From: Bin87 sp963666415
GTDB lineage: Bacteria > Chloroflexota > Dehalococcoidia > Lucifugimonadales > UBA3495
Length of the DNA: 64,000 nt
Direction of reading: 5' to 3'
Assembly (NCBI GenBank): GCA_963666415.2
Contig: CAXXPD010000002.1
Location: 496,001 to 560,000, forward strand
Under the pieces are notes generated by a model that was not told the DNA's origin, searched no databases, and saw only the letters and a list, made by a program, of their open reading frames with translations. Positions within the stretch are counted from its first letter, which is position 1; every line of letters begins with the position of its first letter. Positions 24,877 through 33,195 of the stretch are shown one piece after another. Made by a program: the position numbers and the translations under genes.

Positions 24877-25446
24877 TCAGAACTCAATACCCGGCTGGGC
24901 CTTGATGCCGGCGTCGTAGGGATGTTTCACAACGTTCATTTCGGTAACCAGGTCGGCGAACTCCACCAGCCCTTCGGGGGCGTGGCGTCCGGTGATGATG
25001 ACGTGCTGCATTTCGGGGCGGTTTTTCAGCGCTTCGATCACATCCTCCACCGGTAGCCAACCGTAGTGCATCGGGTAGGTGAACTCGTCCAGTATCACCA
25101 AGTCGTGTTCCCCGCTGGCGATGACTTCCTTGGCGTCTTCCCAAAGCGCACGGGCCAGGTCGGCGCTGGCCTCCAGGTTCTGCGAGCGCCACGTGAACCC
25201 GTCGCCCATGGCCCGCACGGTTACGCCCATCTTTTCGGCGGCGCGCTGTTCGCCAAAGTTGGCCGTGGTGTGCTTGATGAACTGCAGCATCACCACCTTC
25301 ATGTCCCGACCCCAGGCCCGCATCAGCACACCCATGGCCGCGGTCGTTTTGCCCTTCCCGTTACCCGTGTTGACGATTACCAGGCCCTTGTTGATGCGGG
25401 GCCCCCGCACCGATTGTGGCCCGTGTCGTTGCTCTTCCGTAGACAT
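24877..25446 (-). CDS. cobO: Cob(I)yrinic acid a,c-diamide adenosyltransferase CobO/BtuR-type
   Basis: Adds the 5'-deoxyadenosyl group from ATP to cob(I)alamin precursors. P-loop NTGNGKGKTTAAMGVLMRAW is at residues ~28-47. RGMK-type MKVVMLQFIKHTTANFGEQR, DLVILDEFTYPMHYGWLPVE and QHVIITGRHAPEGLVEFADL follow, then the C-terminal VTEMNVVKHPYDAGIKAQPG. ATG 25446, with CTGGAGG at 9 bp, is chosen over the frame opening at 25644, which overlaps cobB. 189 aa is standard. Confidence 0.94.
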   Translation of the reverse strand: MSTEEQRHGPQSVRGPRINKGLVIVNTGNGKGKTTAAMGVLMRAWGRDMKVVMLQFIKHTTANFGEQRAAEKMGVTVRAMGDGFTWRSQNLEASADLARALWEDAKEVIASGEHDLVILDEFTYPMHYGWLPVEDVIEALKNRPEMQHVIITGRHAPEGLVEFADLVTEMNVVKHPYDAGIKAQPGIEF

Positions 25447-25522
25447 TATCGTCGTCCTCCAGTTGTAATATCCAGGACACTGCCCGGCGTCCGTGGCAAA
25501 CTCTTCAGCATCGCGCTCGCAG

Positions 25523-26893
25523 CTAGGTTTTGACGCCCGTGCAGACATCCACGAACCGTTTTGCCAGCCCGGGCCGGCTGCCCAGATGTACGTGGATGTA
25601 GGACGCCCACACGCTGCCCGCCCGGAATCCCTCAGGGCGTCCATCCTGATTCACCACCTGATAGGCGGCGCTGGCGGAATCGGGAGGTTCCTGCAGCACC
25701 GACCAGTGGAATTCGTGGCCCCGCACCTGCTCACCGGAGCGCAGCAGGGGGCCGTCGCCGCAGGCTGCCACCTCTCGGTAGCCCAGGTGCAGTCGCCGCC
25801 CGTCCATCGAGGACACCACGGGAATTGCACCAACCATCGGAAATTGCTGCCCGTCCAGGTCCGACAGACTGCGGCCCAGGTACATCAACCCGCCGCACTC
25901 GGCGTAAACCGGCACGCCTCTGGCCGTGGCGTCTCGTATCGATTGCAGCATGGAAACGTTACCCGACAGCTCTTCGGCAAACAGCTCCGGGAACCCGCCG
26001 CCCAGGTAAACACCGCCAACATTCGCCGGCAGCGCGCGATCGTCCAGCGGCGAGAAGGGTATTACCTCGGCGCCCCAGGCGGCCAGCAAGTCCAGCGAGT
26101 CCTGGTAGTAGAACGAGAAAGCCCGATCCTGCGCCACCGCAATCGCCGTGCGGGTCGGCTGCTGCTCCGTTGGGAACACCTGGGCGGGTCCCGGTCCCGG
26201 ACTGCCGGCGGTGGCGGCAATGCGCGCAATGGCATCAATGTCTATAGTCAGCTCGACCTGAGCGTTCAGGGCGTCATACCACTCGTTGACCACCGTGCCT
26301 TCCACGGTCGGGATGAGACCCAAATGACGCTCCGGCTGCACCAGATCGTCGCGGCGCGGCAACCATCCCACAACCGGCAGGCCCGTGGTCGCCTCAATCT
26401 GCGGTTGGCAAAACTCCAGGTGCCGCTCGCTGCCCACGCCGTTCAGAATGACGCCGGCGATGCGCAGGTTGGGGTCGAACTTCTGGTATCCGAGAATTTC
26501 CGCCGCCACGCTGCGGGCCACCTTGCCGGCGTCCGCAATGAGAATCACCGGAGCATCGAGCAACTTGGCCAGTTCCGCCGTGGAACCATCCTCATCCAGC
26601 GACGAGTGGCCGTCGAACACCCCCATCACGCCCTCTACCACCGCAATGTCCGCCGCGCCCGAGGCCCGGTGGAACAGCTCGGTAACAACGGGATGGGGCA
26701 ACAGCCAGGTATCCAGGTTGCGTGAGGGCACACCGCAGGCGATGCCGTGGTAGGTCGGGTCGATGTAATCGGGCCCCGCCTTGAACGGCTGCACCTTCCG
26801 GCCCCGGCGGGCCAGAGCGCCCATGATGCCGCTGGCGATGGTGGTCTTGCCCACGCCGGAACGCACCCCAGCTATGACTACTGCAGAGGCCAT
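25523..26893 (-). CDS. cobB: Cobyrinate a,c-diamide synthase CobB/CbiA
   Basis: Glutamine- and ATP-dependent amidation of the a and c side chains of cobyrinate. The ATP-binding start VVIAGVRSGVGKTTIASGIM is followed by KAGPDYIDPTYH, NLDTWLLP and VVEGVMGVFDG. The C-terminal class I glutaminase domain has VYLGGGFPELFAEELSGN, the nucleophile in VYAECGGLMYLGRSL and a terminal ASYIHVHLGSRP with the His. 456 aa is normal. The sequence before ATG 26893 (GGTGAGGGTTGATAT) is part of a CCCTCTCCC-type repeat, whose G-rich tail appears to supply the ribosome site. Confidence 0.95.
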   Translation of the reverse strand: MASAVVIAGVRSGVGKTTIASGIMGALARRGRKVQPFKAGPDYIDPTYHGIACGVPSRNLDTWLLPHPVVTELFHRASGAADIAVVEGVMGVFDGHSSLDEDGSTAELAKLLDAPVILIADAGKVARSVAAEILGYQKFDPNLRIAGVILNGVGSERHLEFCQPQIEATTGLPVVGWLPRRDDLVQPERHLGLIPTVEGTVVNEWYDALNAQVELTIDIDAIARIAATAGSPGPGPAQVFPTEQQPTRTAIAVAQDRAFSFYYQDSLDLLAAWGAEVIPFSPLDDRALPANVGGVYLGGGFPELFAEELSGNVSMLQSIRDATARGVPVYAECGGLMYLGRSLSDLDGQQFPMVGAIPVVSSMDGRRLHLGYREVAACGDGPLLRSGEQVRGHEFHWSVLQEPPDSASAAYQVVNQDGRPEGFRAGSVWASYIHVHLGSRPGLAKRFVDVCTGVKT

Positions 26894-26898
26894 ATATC

Positions 26899-26993
26899 AA
26901 CCCTCACCCTCTCCCAGAGGTAGAGGGAATTTTGGCGCCACCGGCGAACCACTCTCCACGCGGGAGCGGGGTTGGGGTGAGGGGGAAATCCCC
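26899..26993. repeat. CCCTCTCCC/G-rich repeat pair upstream of cobB
   Basis: On the plus strand CCCTCACCCTCTCCC, AGAGGTAGAGGGAA, and a second unit ending GGGGTTGGGGTGAGGGGGAA, so two units point towards each other. The left unit's minus-strand tail sits where cobB needs a ribosome-binding site. Confidence 0.65.
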
Positions 26994-27026
26994 ATTACAA
27001 CCATCCTCACAGCTACCATCCGAAGG

Positions 27027-27470
27027 CTACTCCCCCGCCGAATCGTAAGCGTCGGCCGGCAACGCAATCTTCTCCGGATACTTTTCCAGCAGCGACATGA
27101 AGAAGTTGTGCCGAGGCGGATTCGTGGCGTCAACGTCCGACCTGCGCAGGTAAACGCGCATCGCCGAATTGCCCTCACCATCTCGCATCCACAACTGGTA
27201 CGACGGCAGGCCCTGGTCGTTGGTCGTATGAATGAACTCGGCCTCACGAATCTTGGACATATCCAGGTGCATGTGCGTGCCCCCGGGGACCATCAACGTT
27301 ACGACGCGACCGTTAGGCGTGAACCGCAGGTCGTCAAAATCCATGTAGACTTCGGCCGACGCAGCGGTGCTTTCCAGCATCACCACCACTTCGTTAAAGC
27401 CGGTCCCATCCACACCGTCGCGGCATTCTTCCAGAATATTGCGGAGGACGACATCCGTGGGAGTTGTCAT
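27027..27470 (-). CDS. Conserved hypothetical protein, first gene of the cobalamin operon
   Basis: 147-aa soluble protein that I do not recognise with confidence. There is no signal peptide or membrane helix. Notable pieces are VVVMLESTAASAEVYMDFDD, VTLMVPGGTHMHLDMSKIRE with a His-x-His, and YLRRSDVDATNPPRHNFFMS. The HMHL pattern could bind a metal or cofactor; a loose similarity to heme-carrier-like folds is only an impression. ATG 27470 has TTGGAGGTGAGATTG before it, a strong site. It is the first gene downstream of the cobalamin riboswitch and therefore probably responds to B12, although ~130 bp with repeats separates it from cobB. Confidence 0.7.
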   Translation of the reverse strand: MTTPTDVVLRNILEECRDGVDGTGFNEVVVMLESTAASAEVYMDFDDLRFTPNGRVVTLMVPGGTHMHLDMSKIREAEFIHTTNDQGLPSYQLWMRDGEGNSAMRVYLRRSDVDATNPPRHNFFMSLLEKYPEKIALPADAYDSAGE

Positions 27471-27628
27471 CAATCTCACCTCCAATACAGCCCTGCGTGA
27501 GTTAGGTTCTTGCGTCTAATTGCGGCGATTATGAACCAGCGGCGATGGCAAAGCAAATTGCGAACCCTCGCCGACCACAGCCCGGCGGGGCGGTGTTCAT
27601 CGCACATTATCGCCACACGTTCCTCATG

Positions 27629-27842
27629 CGTGCCCACTTTGTCATTGCGTGCGTTCCCACTTTGTCGTTGCGTGCGTACCCACCTTGTCATTGCGAGGAG
27701 CATAACGACGTGGCAATCCCGTAGCCGCAGCAACAGCGGTTCGCCAACACGTGCTCAACCTCATCCAGATTGCCACGTCCCTCGACGAGCTCGGGATAAG
27801 CGGGCACTCCTCGCAATGACAGGTTAAGTGGGTACGCGTGAC
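27629..27842. repeat. Palindromic intergenic repeat with extra units, in the leader of the cobalamin operon
   Basis: Starts GCGTGCCCACTTTGTCATTGC, then two partial repeats of GTGCGTTCCCACTTTGTCGT type, then TCATTGCGAGGAGCATAACG. It ends CTCCTCGCAATGACAGG and TTAAGTGGGTACGCGTGACC. It lies between the riboswitch and the first gene, so the transcript must cross it. The rest of 27471-27628 shows no gene. Confidence 0.75.
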
Positions 27843-27970
27843 CAACACGTTTTCGTTGCATATCAGCCAGTTATGTCAGAAGCGCCGCTTCGGCAGGTCG
27901 GAGGAGGAGGTAACCTTCCCACCGGAGCGGCGCAGGGGAATGCAATCGTCACTGCGACAACAACGACAAA

Positions 27971-27995
27971 CCCGACTGGAAACTTCGCAGTCGGG
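27971..27995 (-). terminator. Intrinsic-terminator-like hairpin downstream of the cobalamin riboswitch
   Basis: Minus strand: CCCGACTG, loop CGAAGTTTC, CAGTCGGG, then TTTGTCGTTGTTGTC. The 8-bp stem is perfect and the following sequence is moderately T-rich. It lies about 105 bp after the riboswitch. It may be the expression-platform terminator, though the T-run is weak. Confidence 0.55.
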
Positions 27996-28099
27996 CAAGT
28001 TATCGAAACTATCCGGTGGAAACCGCCCTGCCCACAGTCGGATTACGACCAAGGGTTCGCCGGCATCTGCTCACTCTTCCGCGCAGTGCAGTCAAAACG

Positions 28100-28329
28100 T
28101 GCCTGCGGCAGGCCTCCTGGCTTATGGCTACGAGCGACGTTCCTCCGCCTTCCCACCCGATTCGGGCAGTGGCTTATTCGTCAGCGTCCTTGCGAACACT
28201 GACCGGAGGGCGCCTCACCAATTACAGTGGCGGGACCGCACCGGATTCACACCGGATTTCCTTTTCAGCCCGCTTGCCTCGGTTCCATAATTTGTCCAAG
28301 AACCGCGGTTCACGAGCCACCGGCAGGCA
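28100..28329 (-). promoter_or_regulatory. Cobalamin riboswitch (adenosylcobalamin aptamer)
   Basis: Minus-strand RNA. The B12 box and core are clear: GAAAAGGAAATCCGGTGTGA, AATCCGGTGCGGTCCCGCC and ACTGTAATTGGTGAG around 28280-28210. The 3' core AAGCCAGGAGGCCTGCC is near 28125-28105. The outer stem P1 can be drawn: TGCCTGC (28329-28323) pairs with GCAGGCA (28106-28100). It begins about 25 nt after the predicted transcription start and precedes the unknown gene, cobB, cobO and the rest of the cobalamin operon, on their strand. B12 binding is expected to lower expression. Confidence 0.92.
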
Positions 28330-28360
28330 TTTCGTGTCTGTTTCAGTTGTTAACGCTTTC

Positions 28361-28389
28361 AGTGTATCAGGGCGTTTGATTCCGGTCAA
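28361..28389 (-). promoter_or_regulatory. Sigma70-type promoter of the cobalamin operon
   Basis: Minus strand: TTGACC (28389-28384), 17-bp spacer, TACACT (28366-28361), with TGA before the -10 giving an extended -10. Expected start is near 28354, about 25 nt before riboswitch stem P1. Spacing and position fit very well. Confidence 0.75.
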
Positions 28390-28886
28390 TCCGCTGTACC
28401 GGCTGTTAGGCCCGTGCAAAAATAGGACTGGCTTATTAGGGTAAGAACGGCTGCGTCGGAATTCGCAAAAAGTGCTGGATTTGTGGCAGTTTGCGATACG
28501 ACGAAAATCGTCGTCCGCGCGGCGTTTACCGCTCTGCACTTGTATAGGGTAAGTCTTCTGGGAACAGTTCCGCCTGCTCTACCACTGTGCGGATCGCCTG
28601 TTCCTGTTGATCCGGCGGGTACCCGTGCCGGCTCAGAGTTCGCCTTACCATCCGCCGCAGGTTGGCACGTGCGCTTTCGCGCAAAGTCCAGTCAATACTG
28701 ACGTTCTTACGGACCGTTTCCACCAGTTCACGTGCGATCGCCCGGAGTTGTTCGTCTCCCAGAACCTGTACAGCACTTTCGTTAGTTGCCAGGGCATCGT
28801 AGAAGGCCAGTTCGTCCTCCGACAGACCCAGCTGTTCGCCCCGGGCATTGGCCGCACGCATCTCATGGGCCAGCTTGATTAGGTTC

Positions 28887-29036
28887 TGTTGACATTTCCA
28901 GTCATTCCCGCGAAAGCGGGAATCCAGGCGCTTTGGAAAGCAGACATCGTTCACATTCAGGGTACTCTGGATTCCCGCTTTCGCGGGAATGACGAGCTGG
29001 GGTTAGCGAAATCGCCTTATATCTCAAATGTCAACA
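28887..29036. mobile_element. 150-bp MITE-like element in hsdR
   Basis: Perfect 11-bp terminal inverted repeats TGTTGACATTT (28887-28897) and AAATGTCAACA (29026-29036). Inside is a second inverted pair, CATTCCCGCGAAAGCGGGAA and TTCCCGCTTTCGCGGGAATG. It carries no gene. Flanks read ATTAGGTTC on the left and GCCTAGTTC on the right, a possible imperfect target duplication. It separates EEL from IKLAHE in HsdR. Confidence 0.85.
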
Positions 29037-30806
29037 CGGCCTAGTTCTTCAATCACCTGCGCGGCTTCGACGGTTCGGTTCCGGTAGCGGACCAACGTCT
29101 GTTCCAACATTTCCGCGAAGGATCGAGATTGCACTACGTTCCGTCTGAGGCGAGTAGCCAACTCACCTTTCAGTAGCCTCTGCAGGGCTTCGACGGCCAA
29201 GTTGCGTTGGGGCAAATGCCGCATTTCGGCGAGGAAATCATCGGACAACACCGAAATGTCCGGCTTGTCTAAATTGGCGGCGGCAAAAATGTCCAACACG
29301 CCCTCGGACGCCACCGCGCCCGAGACGATCTGCCGGATGGCAGACTCCATATCTTCGTCGTTCCTCGCTTCGCCAGGCGTTCGCTTCACCAGTTGGGCGC
29401 GGATTGCTTGGAAGAACGCGACGTCGTTTCGGATGAGAATAGCCGTCTCGTGCGGCACTGCCAGTGCGAATGCTTGGGAAAGTTCCCGCACTGCTTGCAG
29501 GCAGCGATCCTTGCCATTTTCTTGGGCCAGGACGTGCTCCAGGGCTGCCGGAAGCAAACTCAGCCGTTGCGCTGGACTGCCGCCCGTCCAGTCAGAGTAG
29601 TCAAATCCGTAGAACAATCCTCGACAGACATCGTACTTTTCCTGCATGACCTCCACAGCTTTGGCTTGGTCGATTGCGGTCTCGCCGGTGCCACCGCTGG
29701 CGGTGTACGTGGTCACGGCTTGCTTCAGCTCCTGGGCAATGCCCAGGTAATCCACAATAAGGCCGCCCGGTTTGTCCTTGAACACGCGGTTAACACGGGC
29801 AATGGTCTGCATCAGGCCGTGGCCGCGCATTGGCTTGTCCACGTACATCGTGTGCAGGTTGGGTGCGTCAAACCCCGTAAGCCACATATCCCTTACGATT
29901 GCCACCTGAAAAGGATCCTCGGGATCGCGGAAGCGATGGGCCAGAGTTTCACGCCGCGACTTGTTGCGTATGTGCTGTTGCCAGTCGGACGGGTCGGAGG
30001 CAGCTCCGGTCATAACTACCTTCACTTTGCCCGTGCTGTCTTCGTCGCCGTGCCAATCTGGCCGTAACTGGATCAGTTCCCCGTACAGTTCAACGCAGAT
30101 GCGGCGGCTCATGCAGACGATCATGGCCTTGCCGTCCAGCACTTCCAGCCGTTGCTCGAAGTGCGACACGATGTCCTGAGCCACCTGCTTCAGGCGTGGC
30201 TCTGCTCCAGCTAGCGCTTCCTGCTGCGCCCATTTGGTCTTCAGCCGCTCTTTGCGTTCGATTTCCTCGCCTTCGGTGGCTTCCTCAAAGTCCGGGTCAA
30301 TAGACGGCCGCGCCGAATCGTCTAAGGTGAGATTGGCTAGGCGGCTTTCGTAGTAGATCGGCACGGTGGCGCCGTCGTTCACCGAACGCTGGATGTCGTA
30401 AATACTTATATAGTCGCCGAAAACGGCGCGGGTGTTGGCGTCTTCCAGTTCAATGGGAGTGCCGGTAAAGCCGATGAACGAAGCGTTGCGCAGAGCGTCC
30501 CTTATGTGGCGGGCATAGCCGTCAATGAAGTCGTACTGGCTACGGTGGGCTTCGTCGGCGATGACCACTATGTTGCGACGTTCGGAAAGCGTGGGGTAAG
30601 TATCCCCGCGCTCTTCGGGGAAGAACTTCTGGATGGTGGTGAACACCACTCCGCCGGATTGCACCGACAGTTTACGGCGCAGATCAGCCCGGGATTCCGC
30701 CTGTGTGGGTTCCTGTCCCAATAGGTCCTGGCAACGGGCAAAGGTGCCGAATAGCTGGTCGTCCAGGTCGTTTCGGTCGGTGAGTACCACGACGGTCGGG
30801 TTTTCC

Positions 30807-30845
30807 ATGGCAGGATGCCGGGCGATGGCGCCGGCATCCTGCCAT
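30807..30845. repeat. Perfect 15-bp inverted repeat at the hsdR frameshift
   Basis: Arms ATGGCAGGATGCCGG (30807-30821) and CCGGCATCCTGCCAT (30831-30845) with a 9-bp loop. Relatives encode a phenylalanine-rich stretch after LSM here. One arm is the genuine coding sequence for RHPAM, and the other looks like its reverse copy, as produced by template switching during replication. Confidence 0.85.
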
Positions 30846-32035
30846 GCTCAAACTCTTTCCTGCGCCTTGAGTGTGCCAGACAACACCAATGCGCTGGTCG
30901 CCCGGTTTGCCACCAGGGCGCTGGCCCAACTCGTGATGTCCTCGCTCGGAGTGTTGCAGTTCGGCGGCGCGCAGAGTCTCCTGTACCGCTACCTGCACGG
31001 CGTGGAACTGATGGTAGCCGGCTATCTTCTTGATGGGTAGGTTGGCACCGTCGTCCTCAAACACGATGAAATCGTGGACCAGCGTCAAAAGCCGGTCCGG
31101 AGAGCAAACCCCTTCCAACATCACCTGCAGGTCCGGCGCGTTCGCGTCGGCCAGCCTTTCGCCAGAGATGGCGCGCCAAGGCTTGAACCATTCCCGACCA
31201 GCGGTCAGAGTGCCGACCAGAGCCTGCATGCCGTCGGAAACCATTAGCAATTCATTCATCGTGAACAGTCTTGGCAGTTCGTCCTTGTAGGTTTGCAGTT
31301 GGTTCCAGGCGTCCCAGATGCCAGCATCCGGATCAGCGGGGCTCTTGAGTTCAATGACGCCCAGGGGTAGGCCGCTGACAAACAGCACGATGTCGGCGCG
31401 TCGGGTGTTCTGGTTCTCGGTCACGGTGAACTGGTTTACAACCAGCAGGTCGTTGGCGTCGGCGTTGTCAAAGTCAATGATTCGCGCCTGCGCCCCGCGT
31501 ATTGCGCCGTCGTCCGACCGGTACTCCACGGTGACGCCGTTGACCAGCATCCGGTGAAATGCCCGGTTACGGGTGACGAGGTTTGACCCCGCGGGACGGG
31601 TCAGCTTGGTAAAAGCATCATCCCATGCTTCGGCTGGCAACTCCGGATTCAGACGGGCAATGGCGTCGCGGAGGCGAGTTTCCAAGATGACGCTGCCGTA
31701 GTCGGAGCGCTCGTCTGGGATCAGGTCGGGCCCTTTGGCGGTCCGCCAGCCGACGCTTTCCAGCCAAGCCAAAGCGGCCTGCTCTACGTCAGCTTCAGTG
31801 AGGGTAGTCATAGTACAGTTACCTTAACCTGTACCTGCGTCAATGATGTGTGCATGTGGACTATTGACCTCGGTCATGAGCAGGTTTTGAGAGGCGAAGA
31901 AATCAGCCAAGGCTCGACGGTATTCAGGCATCGCTACGCATTCTATGATCTTGGATAGCTCTTTCCCTGCTTGGGTCAAGGCCACGCCAGAAATTCTGCA
32001 TTCGCCTCCCATCGTTCTTTGAGCGGACGGCGTTA

Positions 32036-32896
32036 GAGCCTGTTTACAATCTTCTCAGGATTAGCGTTGCGAAGGCAAGCACCACCATTTGCAGGCTGGT
32101 ATTGAGCTTTCTTTCACAGTTCTTCCAGAGCCGGCGGCACTTTTCCAGCCAGGCGAAAGACCGCTCCACCACCCATCGTTTCGGCAGCACCACGAAGGTG
32201 TGCAGTTCGCTGCGTTTCACCACTTCCACCGAGGCTCCCAATATGCCTTGCACTGCAGCAGCAAAGGGCTTCCCGGTGTAACCACCGTCGACCAACACAT
32301 TCTGGACCCGGTTGAGGTCGGCCCGGTTTTCGTCAAACATAGCCAAAGCCCCAGCCCGATCGGTAACGTCGGCGGTAGTCACCTGTATCGCATGGGGCAA
32401 TCCTTGCGTGTCCACCGCGATATGACGCTTGATTCCGGACACCTTTTTGCCCGCGTCATAGCCCTTCTGCTCGGCGGTGTCCGTGTTCTTGACGCTCTGG
32501 GAGTCCACGATACAGAAGCTGGTCTGCTCTTTCCTCCCATTGTTTTGTCGGGCCTCGCCAACCGATTTTTTTAGGACTTGTTCCAGAATGGAATCCTGCT
32601 CCGGGTCGGGCCGCTCGCTCCATTGCCGGAAATACTTGTAACAAGTGCGCCAATCGGGGAAGTCCGCAGGCAGCATTCGCCACTGGCAGCCGCTTTTCAG
32701 GAGATACAGCACGCCGCAGAAAACGTCATACAAGTCCACGATGCGGGGCTTGGTCCGGCGTCGGGCCGATTCCAGCGTGGGCAGAATACGGGCGAATTGC
32801 TCCCTACTGATGTCGCTGGGATAAGAATGAGACATGATTACCCCTCCCCCGATAATAGCCTCAACTTAACATATTTTAGAGATTGTAGACAGGTTC
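32036..32896 (-). mobile_element. IS5-family insertion sequence (IS427/IS1031-like), 861 bp
   Basis: Terminal repeats GAGCCTGTTTACAATCTT (left) and, inverted, GAACCTGTCTACAATCTC (right). Target duplication TTA at 32033-32035 and 32897-32899, the 3-bp type of this subgroup. It interrupts the DUF2806-like gene and holds one transposase gene. Confidence 0.93.
32044..32835 (-). CDS. IS5-family transposase
   Basis: DDE transposase of 263 aa, intact. An N-terminal DNA-binding region (SREQFARILPTLESARRRTK, LYDVFCGVLYLLKSGCQWRM) is followed by the first catalytic Asp in CIVDSQSVKNTDTAEQKGYD, the second in NVLVDGGYTGKPFA and the Glu in PKRWVVERSFAWLEKCRRLW. The N-terminal insertion-type fold domain and length fit IS427/IS1031-type IS5 members. 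Start ATG 32835 has a GGGGGAGGGGTAATC ribosome site. It lies on the same strand as the broken host gene. Confidence 0.93.
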   Translation of the reverse strand: MSHSYPSDISREQFARILPTLESARRRTKPRIVDLYDVFCGVLYLLKSGCQWRMLPADFPDWRTCYKYFRQWSERPDPEQDSILEQVLKKSVGEARQNNGRKEQTSFCIVDSQSVKNTDTAEQKGYDAGKKVSGIKRHIAVDTQGLPHAIQVTTADVTDRAGALAMFDENRADLNRVQNVLVDGGYTGKPFAAAVQGILGASVEVVKRSELHTFVVLPKRWVVERSFAWLEKCRRLWKNCERKLNTSLQMVVLAFATLILRRL

Positions 32897-33195
32897 TTAG
32901 AACCCAATGTCGCTCCTGAAAACCGAATGGAATGCGAATTATTGAGAGGTGCTGGTCGGAACCCGGCGTGGGAATTCCGATGCACATCTTCATGTCGAAC
33001 CATGAGTTGTAGTCGCTGATGATGAGACCGTGTTCATTGAGCATGTTCAGATTGCCGAACGGAAGCCCAAACTCTTGAAGGGAATTCTCTCCAGCGTTAC
33101 GACCCAAGGAAGGTACTCTGGCATCCAAGATTTGCAGTCCGTCTGGAGCGAATGTAATGCAAGCCGAGCACAGCACTTGGAAAAGTTTGGCACTA

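Larger units (their letters stand above)
28526..31811 (-). pseudogene. hsdR: Type I restriction endonuclease subunit R, broken by a frameshift and a MITE-like insertion
   Basis: HsdR is the ATP-dependent translocase and nuclease of type I restriction. The N-terminal nuclease region has DIVLFVSGLPLGVIELKSPA. Walker A is VVWHTQGAGKS. Immediately after LSM a perfect palindrome (30807-30845) shifts the frame. The second frame carries MENPTVVVLTDRNDLDDQLF, DEAH in VVIADEAHRSQYDF, GFTGTPIE and IARVNRVFKDKPGGLIVDYL. At VIEEL a 150-bp element (28887-29036) intervenes, and the C-terminal helical part resumes with LIKLAHEMRAANARGEQLGL and continues to 28526. Total original length would be about 1,040 aa. 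Two independent lesions make it a pseudogene. hsdS and hsdM upstream are intact. Confidence 0.93.

Noticed and set aside
25493..26725. 410-codon plus-strand frame
   Set aside because: Antisense to cobB, which shows the P-loop and glutaminase motifs.
27838..28444. Plus-strand frames across the riboswitch region
   Set aside because: They overlap a well-supported cobalamin riboswitch and show no domain or ribosome site.
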